From Candidatus Nitricoxidivorans perseverans (GTDB lineage Bacteria; Pseudomonadota; Gammaproteobacteria; Burkholderiales; Rhodocyclaceae), in contig CP107246.1 of assembly GCA_030246985.1 (NCBI GenBank), positions 1,924,282-1,988,281 on the forward strand: 64,000 nucleotides of DNA. The letters run 5' to 3'. A program made the translations under genes and the position numbers. Below the pieces are notes generated by a model. The model was not told where the DNA came from, searched no databases, and saw only the letters and a list, made by a program, of their open reading frames with translations. Below are positions 1 to 7,813 of this stretch, one piece after another; the first letter of the stretch is position 1; the number at the start of each line of letters is the position of its first letter.

Positions 1-239
1 TCCTTGATTTTGCCCGGCGGGAGCTTCGGCTCGCCGAGCTTCACCGACGCCGGTTCCGTCATGAAGCGGATCTTGTCGCGGTACATGTAGTAGCCGTCGG
101 CGATCCGCCAGCGGACCTCGATGGTGTTTGGATCGAGGGCGCGGGCTTCGAGGCGGTAGGCCTGCTCGGCCTCTAGGGGGTCATCGGCGGCCAGTGCGGA
201 AAAGGTGGCCAGGAGCAGGAGCAGCGTCAGGCGGATCAT
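1..239 (-). CDS. dsbD: Thiol:disulfide interchange protein DsbD, N-terminal part (cut by window edge)
   Basis: Reading from the ATG at 239 gives a signal peptide (MIRLTLLLLLATFSALA) and then the start of the periplasmic alpha domain, with 'ALDPNTIEVRWRIADGYYMY' and 'RIRF'-like segments typical of DsbD N-termini. DsbD passes electrons from cytoplasmic thioredoxin across the inner membrane to periplasmic thiol oxidoreductases. Its ATG overlaps the TGA of cutA (ATGA), and cutA-dsbD adjacency is common in proteobacteria. The transmembrane and thioredoxin-like domains lie outside the window, so identification rests on the first 79 residues and the context. Confidence 0.8.
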   Translation of the reverse strand, partial: MIRLTLLLLLATFSALAADDPLEAEQAYRLEARALDPNTIEVRWRIADGYYMYRDKIRFMTEPASVKLGEPKLPPGKIK

Positions 240-550
240 CGGGTTTCCTTGGTGATCCATTCCAGATACGCCGGAAGACCGGCGGTAACGGGAATGGCGA
301 CGATTTCGGGGAGTTCATAGGGATGCGCGGCGCGGATTTCCGCCTCCAGCGCCGGGTAGCGCCCGGTGGTGGTCTTGATCAGCAGCGGCGTCTCCCCGGT
401 CTCATCGACCCTGCCCTGCCAGCGGTAGACCGAGCGGCAGGGGGCCAGGATGTTCACGCAGGCCGCCAGCCGGGCCTCGACCAGGCGGCCGGCGAGCGCG
501 CGGGCGGAGGCGTCGTCGGGCAGATTCGTGAGAACAAGCAGGGTATCCAC
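236..550 (-). CDS. cutA: Divalent cation tolerance protein CutA
   Basis: 104 residues, the normal CutA1 length. The protein shows the family pattern: 'LVLTNLPDDASA' first strand, 'LVEARLAACVNI' helix with the conserved cysteine, 'SVYRWQGRVDETGETPLLIKT' and 'HPYELPEIVAIPV' near the end. CutA1 forms a very stable ferredoxin-fold trimer linked to copper tolerance in E. coli, with a still debated molecular role. It is translationally coupled to dsbD (4-base overlap), fitting a shared role in periplasmic metal and thiol homeostasis. Confident from motifs. Confidence 0.95.
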   Translation of the reverse strand: MDTLLVLTNLPDDASARALAGRLVEARLAACVNILAPCRSVYRWQGRVDETGETPLLIKTTTGRYPALEAEIRAAHPYELPEIVAIPVTAGLPAYLEWITKETR

Positions 551-627
551 CGCCCTATTCTACCGTCGGCCGGGCCGCGGATTGGATTAGTCTCCCCGTG
601 AGACTGTCCACAGGAACGGGTGCAGGC

Positions 628-1629
628 ATGCTTGCGGAAGAATTGCCGACCACGGAACGAAAACGGTTCGAGCGGGAAACGGTGGCGAATCGCGATGCCG
701 AAGCCGAGTCATTGGGCAAGGCCGCGGCGGAACAGCGGGCCACGGCGGGGGCGGTCGCCCGCGAACGGGCCGAAGCCGAGGCGCTCGATACCGCGCGGCG
801 GCGCATCCAGGCCGACACCATGGCGCAGGAACAGGCGCGGGCGCGCATCCAGATGGAGGCGGCCGCGCGGCAGCTGGCCATCGAGCGGGCCCAGGCGGAG
901 CGGGACGCCGAGAAGGCCGCCCAGGCGCGCGTCGAGATCGAGGAGCGCGCCCTGGCGGAAGCCCGCCGGCGCGAGTTCGCCGCGGCGGACTTGGCGACGG
1001 CGGCGGCTGCCCGAGCCCGGCGGGAAACCGAGGCCGAGGAACTGGCGCGCCAGCGGGCGGAAGCCGAACGCTCGGCGGCCGAGCTGGCGCTGGAAAGGAC
1101 GCGTGCGGACCAGACCGCCGAGGCCATGGCCATGGCGCGGGCGGCGGCGGATCGCGATGCCGCCCGGATGGCGCTCCAGCGGGCCGAACAGGAAACCGAG
1201 GCCTGCCATGCCGCCGAGGCGTGCCTGGAAACGGAACGCATCGCGGAAGCGGCGGCGCGCGAGCGTGCCGAGGCGGAGCGGCAGGCGGCCGAAATCGCCG
1301 CCGAGCACGAAAGGATCGAGGCCGAGCGCGCGGCCGTGGCGGCCCGGCAGGCGGCGCTGGAAGCCGAGCGGACGGCGCCGCGCAAACAGGGATTCCGGCT
1401 GCCGAGGATCAACCCCTTGCTGCTGGCGGCGGCCGTGGCGCTGGCGGCCGGCACCGGCCTCGGGCTATGGGCCGGGCCGAGGATTTCACCGTTCCTTTCC
1501 GTTTCCGGCCCGATGCCGGAAACGCGGCTGCGGCTGGACGACGATGCCGGGGCGTTCGCCCGGCGCGCGAACCCGGTCAGGACATCAGCCGCCGCCGCGT
1601 CAGCGCCAGCGCAATCCGGAAGGCGATAA
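628..1629 (+). CDS. Alanine/glutamate-rich coiled-coil protein with C-terminal membrane anchor
   Basis: About 333 residues. Residues roughly 10-250 are an almost uninterrupted Ala/Glu/Arg-rich helix (AEAEALA-, RAEAERQAAE-type heptads), then a basic stretch and one membrane segment (INPLLLAAAVALAAGTGLG, about 262-281) before a short low-complexity tail. No enzymatic motif is visible. I prefer the ATG at 628, preceded by AGGAACG, over the GTG at 598, which has no ribosome site. The 3' end overlaps the convergent exporter permease by 53 bp. Composition alone could mislead homology searches (TolA- or KfrA-like hits); function unknown. Confidence 0.6.
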   Translation: MLAEELPTTERKRFERETVANRDAEAESLGKAAAEQRATAGAVARERAEAEALDTARRRIQADTMAQEQARARIQMEAAARQLAIERAQAERDAEKAAQARVEIEERALAEARRREFAAADLATAAAARARRETEAEELARQRAEAERSAAELALERTRADQTAEAMAMARAAADRDAARMALQRAEQETEACHAAEACLETERIAEAAARERAEAERQAAEIAAEHERIEAERAAVAARQAALEAERTAPRKQGFRLPRINPLLLAAAVALAAGTGLGLWAGPRISPFLSVSGPMPETRLRLDDDAGAFARRANPVRTSAAAASAPAQSGRR

Positions 1630-2383
1630 GGGCGACGCCCGCGAGCACCGCCGCGTCGAGCAGCGGCGCCGCGGGCACCTGTCCGGACATCAGCGGGCGC
1701 ACGAGGGTCACGGCATGGACGAGCGGCAGCGCCTGCGCGGCGGCCTGGAGCGCCGCCGGCATCTGCTCGACGGGAAAGAACACGCCGGAGAGCAGGATCA
1801 TGGGCGTGATGAACAGCGTGAAGTAGTACATGAAGAAATCGTAGGAGGGCGCCACGGCCGTGGCGATCAGGCCCAGCGCCGCGAAGGCCAGGCCCGTGAG
1901 GAAGATTGCCGGCAGCGCCCAGAGCGCCAGCGGCGAGGAAGTCAGTCCCAGCAGCGCGGCGACGGCGAGGATGGCCGCGCCGGAGAGCGTGGCCTTGCTG
2001 GCCGACCAGAGCATCTCGCCCGCCACCACGTCGTCCAGCGATACCGGCGCGTTGAGGATCGCCTCCCAGGTGCGCTGCACATGCATGCGCGAGAAACCCG
2101 AGTAGAGCGTTTCGAACGAGGCCGCGTTCATCGTCGAGGCGCAGACCGTGCCGGCGGCGAGGAATGCGATGTACGAGCCGCCGCCGAGTTCCGGCATCGT
2201 CGCCGGCATGAGGCCGCCCAGCCCGTAGCCGAGGCCGAACAGGTAGATCATCGGATCGGCGAGGTTGCCCAGCAGCGAGGGCAGGGCCAGCTTGCGCCAG
2301 ACCAGGTAGTTGCGCCGCCAGACGGCGATGGCGCGCAGGGAGAGGCTGGGGAAAATGGGAGTCAGTCTGATGATCGACCTCAC
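1577..2383 (-). CDS. ABC-2 type exporter permease, NodJ family
   Basis: 268 residues with about six membrane segments and the ABC-2 pattern, including 'LGLGYGLGG', the 'STMNAASFETLYSGFSRM' cytoplasmic loop and 'FFPVEQMPAALQ' after the fifth segment. NodJ-type permeases pair with NodI-type ATPases in polysaccharide, lipo-oligosaccharide or drug export. The matching ATPase sits at 6121-6900 on the same strand; about 3.7 kb of unrelated DNA now separates them. The GTG start overlaps the TGA of the Bro-N gene upstream (GTGA), so translation may depend on that inserted gene. Substrate unknown. Confidence 0.85.
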   Translation of the reverse strand: MRSIIRLTPIFPSLSLRAIAVWRRNYLVWRKLALPSLLGNLADPMIYLFGLGYGLGGLMPATMPELGGGSYIAFLAAGTVCASTMNAASFETLYSGFSRMHVQRTWEAILNAPVSLDDVVAGEMLWSASKATLSGAAILAVAALLGLTSSPLALWALPAIFLTGLAFAALGLIATAVAPSYDFFMYYFTLFITPMILLSGVFFPVEQMPAALQAAAQALPLVHAVTLVRPLMSGQVPAAPLLDAAVLAGVALIAFRIALALTRRRLMS

Positions 2384-3276
2384 CGCGGCTCACCCCCAAG
2401 GTAATCGGCAGCCCCGGCCCCTTCCGCATCGTCCAGGGCAAGGTAATTCGCGCGGCTGGCCACCGGTTTGCCCGTTTTCGCCTCCAGCTCCTTTCGCGCA
2501 TTGCCGGCGACCGCGCCGCCTGCCTTCGCCGCGTGGCGGTTTTCCGCGAAGCCCTGCGCGTCCTTGCGGCGGGCGATCTCCGTCGTGCCCGCCTTGCCGA
2601 GCATCGTGAAGATCAGCTCCAGATCGGTCATGTGGTCGCGCAGGTTGTTGCCGGTCTTCACCTTGTCCAGTCCCTTGAGGCGGCTGTGCGCGCCCGGCGT
2701 CACCCCGAAAGTCGCCTTGGCGATCTCGGCGGTGAGGATGGCGTATTCCCGGCCCTCGGCCACGCCGCGCGCCTTCCACTCGTCCGTCAACTCGCCGCGC
2801 ACGGCGATGGAACGCAGCCGCTTCTCGATCCACGCCTGCGGATAACCCTTGGCCTGGTACAGCTCGCGGGCACGGGCGCTGGCCAGTTCCGGGTTCCCGA
2901 TTTCCTTCACCCGCTCGTAACCCACCTGCGCCAGCCAGCGCTTGAACGGCTCGGTGCGCGGCGAAGGGATGGACTGGATGATGCGGAACAGGGTTTCCGT
3001 ATTGGCGCAATCGGTTTCACGTTGCTTGCCGTCCGGCGCAGCGAGTTTCAACCTTACGATTTTCTCGTAAGGTTGCCCGGAACCCGCTTCCTGAGCCAAC
3101 TTTCGCTTGAGGTCTGACCAGTAGCGGTTTGCGTTGTTGCTCTCCGACAAGATTCCCACCACGTCGATGACCGAAAACCACCATTGGCCCTCATACCATG
3201 TACGCCGAATGGCCGTTTCTTGAAATACCGCGATCTGCTGGTCAGGTTGCGTCAATGTCATGATTTTCTTGCTCAT
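2380..3276 (-). CDS. Bro-N domain protein (phage antirepressor-like)
   Basis: 298 residues from the ATG at 3276 (MSKKIMTLTQ); an in-frame start 129 bp further upstream adds residues without domain character. The N-terminal 110 residues resemble the Bro-N DNA-binding domain: 'IRRTWYEGQWWFSVIDVV', 'ANRYWSDLKRKL', 'CANTETLFRIIQSIPSP' and 'FKRWLAQVGYERVKE'. The C-terminal part is basic and alanine-rich. Chromosomal relatives are usually cargo of phage remnants or integrative elements. It lies between the two halves of the NodIJ exporter and its stop overlaps the permease start, marking one boundary of the foreign segment. Function unknown; a regulator is plausible. Confidence 0.75.
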   Translation of the reverse strand: MSKKIMTLTQPDQQIAVFQETAIRRTWYEGQWWFSVIDVVGILSESNNANRYWSDLKRKLAQEAGSGQPYEKIVRLKLAAPDGKQRETDCANTETLFRIIQSIPSPRTEPFKRWLAQVGYERVKEIGNPELASARARELYQAKGYPQAWIEKRLRSIAVRGELTDEWKARGVAEGREYAILTAEIAKATFGVTPGAHSRLKGLDKVKTGNNLRDHMTDLELIFTMLGKAGTTEIARRKDAQGFAENRHAAKAGGAVAGNARKELEAKTGKPVASRANYLALDDAEGAGAADYLGGEPR

Positions 3277-3425
3277 GGGCAGCTTTCCAACAGTCAGTAC
3301 CGACGGGATGGCGGGAAACGACCTGAATCTGAAATTGGTGACAACGGAAAGCAGATGTTCAACGTTGGAATTAAACGACATGAACAGCTTGGCGCGCTGA
3401 TTCACCCGAGTGATGGGCTAGCACC

Positions 3426-3944
3426 CTATGGAAACAACGCATTGAGCAACCCACCAGTGTTCAACGGGCCAGTAAATCTACTTCTCGGAATATCACGGTA
3501 GTGAGGCCGTACCTTCTTCTTTCCATCCTCGCCTCGCTTGATTGGCGAGACAGATGCCTTCTCGTCCTTGACACTCGGCATGGGTTCGCTCGGCAAGCCA
3601 CCAAAGAAGAGATAGTGTTCAATAGTCAGGTCGGACTCTGAATGAACCACTACCACGACGCAACTACCGGGCAGGCGAGTGAACTCAAGCCGTACAGAGA
3701 ACTTTCTGGCACTGCCCTTCAAATGAACTTGCTTCACCTGAACGTACCGTTGCCTGTCTCCGCAGGCAAGGACAAGATCGAAGCCAGAGTCATCAACCTC
3801 AGAGTTGAAAATGTGAAGTTGCACCGTGGGATCGCGGCGCCACAGTTCGCCGGCGAGGCCAGCTACCAAGCGATGAACAAGAACGTTCTCGACATAGGAA
3901 GAACGCTCGGCAAGAGCTTTGCGATATGCGGATGAGTCGACCAT
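3426..3944 (-). CDS. Hypothetical protein, possible PD-(D/E)XK-like fold
   Basis: 172 residues. I do not recognise a family. The middle contains 'DDSGFDLVLACGDRQRYVQVKQ', an Asp followed about 15 residues later by hydrophobic-x-Val-Lys, which recalls the D...(E/Q)xK core of restriction-like nucleases. The tail is basic (RGEDGKKKVRPHYRD). Base composition is clearly more AT-rich than in flanking chromosomal genes, consistent with horizontal origin inside the NodIJ insert. Could also be a non-catalytic accessory protein. Confidence 0.5.
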   Translation of the reverse strand: MVDSSAYRKALAERSSYVENVLVHRLVAGLAGELWRRDPTVQLHIFNSEVDDSGFDLVLACGDRQRYVQVKQVHLKGSARKFSVRLEFTRLPGSCVVVVVHSESDLTIEHYLFFGGLPSEPMPSVKDEKASVSPIKRGEDGKKKVRPHYRDIPRSRFTGPLNTGGLLNALFP

Positions 3945-3983
3945 GAATGGGGCGTTATCAGTTATTTATTCGCCATACTGAAC

Positions 3984-4101
3984 TTACCAGCGCAGCTCAT
4001 CGCCGACCATAACGCTGGTTTTTTCTTCCCTTCCATAGAGGCTTATCAATTTGTCTAGCATCTTCCGAAGTTCAGGGTGTGACGAAACATCATGCGATTT
4101 T
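3984..4101 (-). pseudogene. 3' remnant of the lipoprotein gene interrupted by the ISL3 element
   Basis: Reading on from the transposon edge on the minus strand gives an open frame ending at TAA (3984-3986) with residues beginning HDVSSHPELRKMLDKLI and ending VGDELRW. When the IS (4102-5510) and one copy of the flanking AAAATC are removed, this frame joins exactly in phase with the truncated lipoprotein frame at 5511-5971. The two pieces are therefore one gene split by transposition. It has no start of its own and is presumably untranslated now. Confidence 0.8.
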
Positions 4102-5510
4102 GGGCTGTTCACGGATTTCCTACGGTAAACAAGCGTGCCGACGGTAATGCGGGCGGCATGCAGTTATAGAGGAACGAAGGCGTGTCCTCTGTGTTCAACT
4201 GGAAGATCTTGAGCTTGAGATACGCCATATCGCGGAAGCCTCGGGCACGGCGGCGCAGCAGGGCGATGGAGACGTTGCCGGCCTCCAGTCGCGCAGTGGT
4301 GATCGGATGAGCGGCGTAGGCGCAGATGCCGGAACGATGGGACTGCAAGGTCTTCACGAACTTGGCAAGGCCCGTGATCTTGGCGGCCTTGGCCATGCCG
4401 CACCAGTCGTCAAGGCGCTCGGCCATGTCCGTCGGTGTGGCCGGCTGGTGCCACAGGCGCTGCAACTGCTCCTTGAGCGTGTAGAGGGAAGCCAGCGGTT
4501 GGTTCTGTGCCAGCAACAGGTCAAGCCGGCCCTGGTCAGTGTCCTTGAGGGTGCTGCGATTGGAGAGCAGCAGCCACAGGCTGCCCTTGATCGCCTGCTG
4601 GCCGGTGAGGTCGCCCAGCGTCTTGGCCGCCTTGAACTCGGCGCGGCGGCAATCGCGGATCACCTTGTTGAACATCTGCATGACGTGGAAGCGGTCGAAG
4701 ACGATGGATGCCTGCGGCAGCGATTCGCGCACGGCGGCGATGTAGGCCGGCCCCATGTCGAGCGCGACGGCCTTGATGCCGGCAGCGCACTCCTGCGACA
4801 GGGCGTCGAGGAACTCGATCAGCACGGCGGACTCGCGCCCTTCCTTGACCCACAGGATGCGCCCGTAATGGGTGCCGGGCGACAGGTCATAGACCAGGGT
4901 GAAGTAGCTCTGTCCCTTGGCGCGGGCGACTTCATCGACGCCGAGGTAACGAATACCGGCAAGGGTTTGCGGCTGCGGAATTGGAATCGTCTCCGCCAGG
5001 TGTGCGCATTCGATGGCTTTCACCGAATCCCAGGACAGGCCGAAATGGCGCGCCACCGCCGAGATCGGCATGTGCCGGGCCAAGCCGGCGATCAGCCGCG
5101 CCAAGCGTTTCGTCACCCGCGCCTTGGGGCAGACAAACGGCAGTTGCTCCACGCGCACGTGGCCGGGCGACAGAAAGGTCTCGGCGTACTCGATCTCGAC
5201 TTCGCAGGGCCAGCCGCCGATGGGTACGTCTCGCACCGTCCGCCGCAGCAGACGATTGACCTGCCCACGCCGCCCCGTGCGGCTATCCACCGGCCGCCGG
5301 CGCCGGTCACGGTTGCAGATGACCCGCACCCGACCGCCCTCTTCATCGAATACAACGCTCTTGATCACTTGCCCCTCAAGCCCCAAAATCTTCGCCGGGA
5401 TGACCGCTCCCATAATGTTGTACCTACCCGAGTCCTGGAAAACCCGCGTGGATACACCATCTCAGGGATGTCGGTCATCTCATTTACCGTAGGATTTGCC
5501 GGAAGAGCCC
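4102..5510 (-). mobile_element. ISL3-family insertion sequence
   Basis: About 1.4 kb bounded by imperfect terminal inverted repeats that read GGGCTGTTCACGGATTTCCT inward from 4102 and GGGCTCTTCCGGCAAATCCT inward from 5510. Both continue into TACGGTAAA; about 21 of 28 positions match. The element carries a single transposase gene. Direct flanks on the plus strand are GATTTT on each side (4096-4101 and 5511-5516), a visible 6-bp target repeat; ISL3 elements more often make 8 bp. The insertion lies inside a lipoprotein gene and supplies its present stop codon. Confidence 0.85.
4109..5413 (-). CDS. ISL3 family transposase
   Basis: 434 residues. It has the ISL3 layout: an N-terminal region, a helix-turn-helix-like stretch (MPISAVARHFGLSWDSVKAI, about 115-135), and the catalytic domain. 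The catalytic part shows 'YLGVDEVARAKGQSYFTLVYD', then 'AVALDMGPAYIAAV' with the second acidic residue, 'VFDRFHVMQMFNKVIR', and an 'EAGNVSIALLRRRARGFRD' block near the end. The zinc-binding cysteines common near the N-terminus are not obvious. The gene fills almost the whole element and appears intact, so the IS may still be mobile. Confidence 0.93.
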   Translation of the reverse strand: MGAVIPAKILGLEGQVIKSVVFDEEGGRVRVICNRDRRRRPVDSRTGRRGQVNRLLRRTVRDVPIGGWPCEVEIEYAETFLSPGHVRVEQLPFVCPKARVTKRLARLIAGLARHMPISAVARHFGLSWDSVKAIECAHLAETIPIPQPQTLAGIRYLGVDEVARAKGQSYFTLVYDLSPGTHYGRILWVKEGRESAVLIEFLDALSQECAAGIKAVALDMGPAYIAAVRESLPQASIVFDRFHVMQMFNKVIRDCRRAEFKAAKTLGDLTGQQAIKGSLWLLLSNRSTLKDTDQGRLDLLLAQNQPLASLYTLKEQLQRLWHQPATPTDMAERLDDWCGMAKAAKITGLAKFVKTLQSHRSGICAYAAHPITTARLEAGNVSIALLRRRARGFRDMAYLKLKIFQLNTEDTPSFLYNCMPPALPSARLFTVGNP

Positions 5511-5971
5511 GATTTTGCAAGCAGGCCAGTCCAGATAATTCGACCATTTCTTGCATCAGTAACAATGAGATCGGAATTATGGGTAGGAATCGTCGTATGT
5601 GTGGTTCGAGTTGAATAGGTAGATGCAGTCCCACTCACAGGGACTGTACCGACGTTACCTGAAACAACCGTCGTTTTTACATCGGGAACCGATAATGCAA
5701 TGGGGGCGGGAAATTCTTTGATATTGATCGACATTACATAGCGTGCAGCACTTTTATCGGTAACAACATTAATGCCCGCTGCTTCAACTGCATCCTTCAG
5801 CGTGGCGGTGTATTTCTGATAAGCAATTGAGCCAGTAGTCTCGATTTCGAGAAACAATGGGTCGGATTTAGTAATGCTGGTATTTGGCGCAAGTTGGGAT
5901 TGCACAGTGGCAACTGCACATCCGGCAAGCAAAGATGCGAGGCTGATGATTGCGAGTATTTTTGAACTCAT
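5480..5971 (-). pseudogene. Lipoprotein gene, 5' part, truncated by ISL3 insertion
   Basis: From the ATG at 5971 (preceded by GGAG) the product begins MSSKILAIISLASLLAGC, a lipobox (LAGC) signal for outer-membrane or periplasmic anchoring. About 135 residues of an unrecognised periplasmic domain follow, with 'SAARYVMSINIKEFPAP' and 'TDARNGRIIWTG'. The native frame ends at position 5511; the last residues (GSSGKSYGK) and the stop at 5480 come from the IS. The missing C-terminus is recognisable at 3984-4101. AT-rich relative to neighbours and located within the NodIJ insert. Function unknown; a truncated lipoprotein could still be made. Confidence 0.75.
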
Positions 5972-6120
5972 GATTGCAACTCCATAGCATGTGCCTGAAT
6001 CAAAATGACCAAGTTTGCTTTCCCCAGCGGCCGAGCCACAAAACGCCGATAGCATACCCGTAGCACAGCCGATTGTCCGCTTCGGGGCAAAGTGCTCTAC
6101 GCCCGCTTCTGGCCGTCCCC

Positions 6121-6900
6121 TCAGTCCCTCAGCTCGTGGCCGGTCAGCTTGAGGAATACGTCCTCGAGGTTGGCGGGCCGGTCGTGCAGCGCCACCACTT
6201 CGCGGTCGAAGTGCTCGTGGATCAGTTGCCGGGGGGCACCCTCGCTGACGATGCGGCCGTCGTCCATGATGGCCAGCCGGTCGCAGAGGCGCTCCGCCTC
6301 GTCCATGAAGTGGGTCGTGAGCAGGATGGTCTTGCCTTCCGACACGAGCCGCTTCAGGTGTTCCCAGATGAGGCGGCGGGCCTGTGGGTCGAGCCCGGTC
6401 GTGGGCTCGTCGAGGATCAGCAGGTCGGGGTCGTTGACCAGCGCGCGGGCCAGCATCAGGCGCCGCTTCATGCCGCCGGAGAGCGTGCGGATGCCGTGCT
6501 CCGCCTTGCCGCCGAGCCCCGCGAATTCGAGCAGGCCGGGGATGCGCCGCCGGATCGTGCGGTCGGGCAGGCCGAAGTAGCGCCCGTAGACCAGCAGGTT
6601 CTCGGCGCAGTTGAAGTCGGGATCGAGGTTGTCGAACTGGGGCACCACGCCCACGCGGCTGCGCGCCTCGCGGGCGCGCGCCGGCACCGGCTCGCCGACC
6701 ATGACGATGCTGCCGGCGTCCGGCAGTGTCAGGCCCAGGCAGCAGCGCAGCGTCGTGGTCTTGCCCGCGCCGTTGGGGCCGAGCAGGCCGAAGCACTCGC
6801 CGCGCCGGAGGGAGAACGAGACGCCGGCGACGACTTCGCGGCCGCCGTAGGACTTGTGCAGGTCCCTGACCTCCAGCGGCGCGCTTTCCCCTCCGGGCAT
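6121..6900 (-). CDS. ABC exporter ATP-binding protein, NodI family
   Basis: 259 residues from ATG at 6900. Walker A GPNGAGKT at 41-48, a Q-loop '[19 protein letters not shown]', signature LSGGM, Walker B '[14 protein letters not shown]' and the switch histidine in '[15 protein letters not shown]' are all present. The '[11 protein letters not shown]' and 'LPDRTIRRR' regions are characteristic of NodI/DrrA-type export ATPases. Its start overlaps the stop of the ferredoxin gene (ATGA). The cognate permease is at 1577-2383, separated by inserted DNA; function presumably requires both subunits to be expressed despite the split. Confidence 0.9.
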   Translation of the reverse strand: MPGGESAPLEVRDLHKSYGGREVVAGVSFSLRRGECFGLLGPNGAGKTTTLRCCLGLTLPDAGSIVMVGEPVPARAREARSRVGVVPQFDNLDPDFNCAENLLVYGRYFGLPDRTIRRRIPGLLEFAGLGGKAEHGIRTLSGGMKRRLMLARALVNDPDLLILDEPTTGLDPQARRLIWEHLKRLVSEGKTILLTTHFMDEAERLCDRLAIMDDGRIVSEGAPRQLIHEHFDREVVALHDRPANLEDVFLKLTGHELRD

Positions 6901-7208
6901 CAGATCTTCAGGCGCTCGACGACGCGTCCGTTGGCGAGGTGCTCCTCGACGATCTCGTCGATGTCCTCCCTGCCCACGTAGGTGTACCAGGTGGCCTCCG
7001 GGTAGACGACGATCGTCGGCCCCAGCTCGCAGCGTCCCATGCAGCCGGCGCTGTTGATGCGCACGTTGCCGGAAATCCGTTCGCCCATGGCCTTTACGCG
7101 GGCCTTGCAGTAGTCGCGCATTTCCGTGGCGCCGTGGTTGTTGCAGCACGTCTCGCCGCCTTCGCGCTGGTTGGTGCAGAAGAAGACGTGGTACTTGTAG
7201 TGGCTCAT
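6900..7208 (-). CDS. Thioredoxin-like [2Fe-2S] ferredoxin
   Basis: 102 residues from the ATG at 7208, with a strong GGAGG ribosome site 6 nt upstream. Four cysteines lie in the pattern of thioredoxin-fold ferredoxins: '[19 protein letters not shown]' near the N-terminus and '[20 protein letters not shown]' in the second half. Such proteins carry one [2Fe-2S] cluster and act as small cytoplasmic electron carriers; the partner is unknown. It is co-transcribed with the NodI-type ATPase (4-base overlap). Confident on family, not on the redox partner. Confidence 0.88.
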   Translation of the reverse strand: MSHYKYHVFFCTNQREGGETCCNNHGATEMRDYCKARVKAMGERISGNVRINSAGCMGRCELGPTIVVYPEATWYTYVGREDIDEIVEEHLANGRVVERLKI

Positions 7209-7307
7209 GCGATCCTCCGTGTGAGGCCTCCAATCTACCAAAAAGCCGGTTCCGGCAGAGATGGCCCGATAATGGAGGCCCCCGGACCTGGTGTGTGACG
7301 TGCAGCC

Positions 7308-7493
7308 ATGAAGACATCGAGACGCAAGCAGAACCCGAACTATGTGGTCGTCCAGAAGGACGGCGCATTCATCGCGTGCTGTCCCGATCTCGACCTGGAG
7401 TGCCGCGGCGCGACGGAACGGGAGGCCGTGTCGAATCTCGAGGAGGCGCTGGCTCTCTTCTTCGAGGACCTGCCAGGCCCCGCCGACGGTTAG
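7308..7493 (+). CDS. Small HicB-like (DUF1902-type) protein
   Basis: 61 residues: [20 protein letters not shown], then '[34 protein letters not shown]'. The 'A.CPDLD...G.T..EA..NL.EAL.L..E' pattern is the RNase-H-like fold of HicB antitoxins. There is no HicA toxin beside it and no C-terminal DNA-binding domain, so it is an orphan. It is divergent from the ferredoxin gene and its stop overlaps the 3' end of the convergent pyrophosphohydrolase gene by 4 bp. Real gene likely from motif conservation; role unknown. Confidence 0.65.
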   Translation: MKTSRRKQNPNYVVVQKDGAFIACCPDLDLECRGATEREAVSNLEEALALFFEDLPGPADG

Positions 7494-7813
7494 CGCGCCG
7501 GCGCGGGATACTTGACGGCGTTCTTCGCGATCTTGTCGCGCGCGGCGGCGATGGGGTCGATGCCCAGCGCGTCGGCCAGTTCCACGAGGTAGATCAGCGT
7601 GTCGGCGACCTCGTCGCGCACCTCGGCGAGCTTTTCCGGCGGGAGGTTCATGCTTTCCTCGGGCGTGGCCCACTGGAAATGCTCGACCAGCTCCGCCGCC
7701 TCCACGATCATGGCCATGGAGAGGTTCTTGGGCGTGTGGTACTGCCGCCAGTCGCGCGCGGCGGCGAATTCGCGCAGGGCGTCGCGCAGGGAGGCGAGGT
7801 CTGAAATCGTCAT
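7490..7813 (-). CDS. MazG-like nucleotide pyrophosphohydrolase
   Basis: 107 residues from the ATG at 7813. It has the all-alpha NTP pyrophosphatase signature: 'EAAELVEHFQW' (EExxE-like first metal site) and 'EVRDEVADTLIYLVELADAL' (ExxDE second site). The family hydrolyses (deoxy)nucleoside triphosphates to monophosphates, often as house-cleaning against modified dNTPs such as dCTP analogues. The gene is coupled to the VanZ-like gene upstream (ATGA overlap). Family confident; the preferred nucleotide cannot be read from sequence. Confidence 0.88.
   Translation of the reverse strand: MTISDLASLRDALREFAAARDWRQYHTPKNLSMAMIVEAAELVEHFQWATPEESMNLPPEKLAEVRDEVADTLIYLVELADALGIDPIAAARDKIAKNAVKYPAPAR

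Noticed and set aside
555-2501. 648-codon minus-strand open frame spanning the coiled-coil gene and the permease
   Set aside because: Low-complexity Arg/Ala/Ser translation with no domain character; it is the antisense and off-frame shadow of two real genes in GC-rich DNA.
4094-5518. 8-bp target duplication for the ISL3 element
   Set aside because: Left flank GCGATTTT and right flank GATTTTGC share only GATTTT; the in-phase reconstruction of the lipoprotein also needs a 6-bp repeat.
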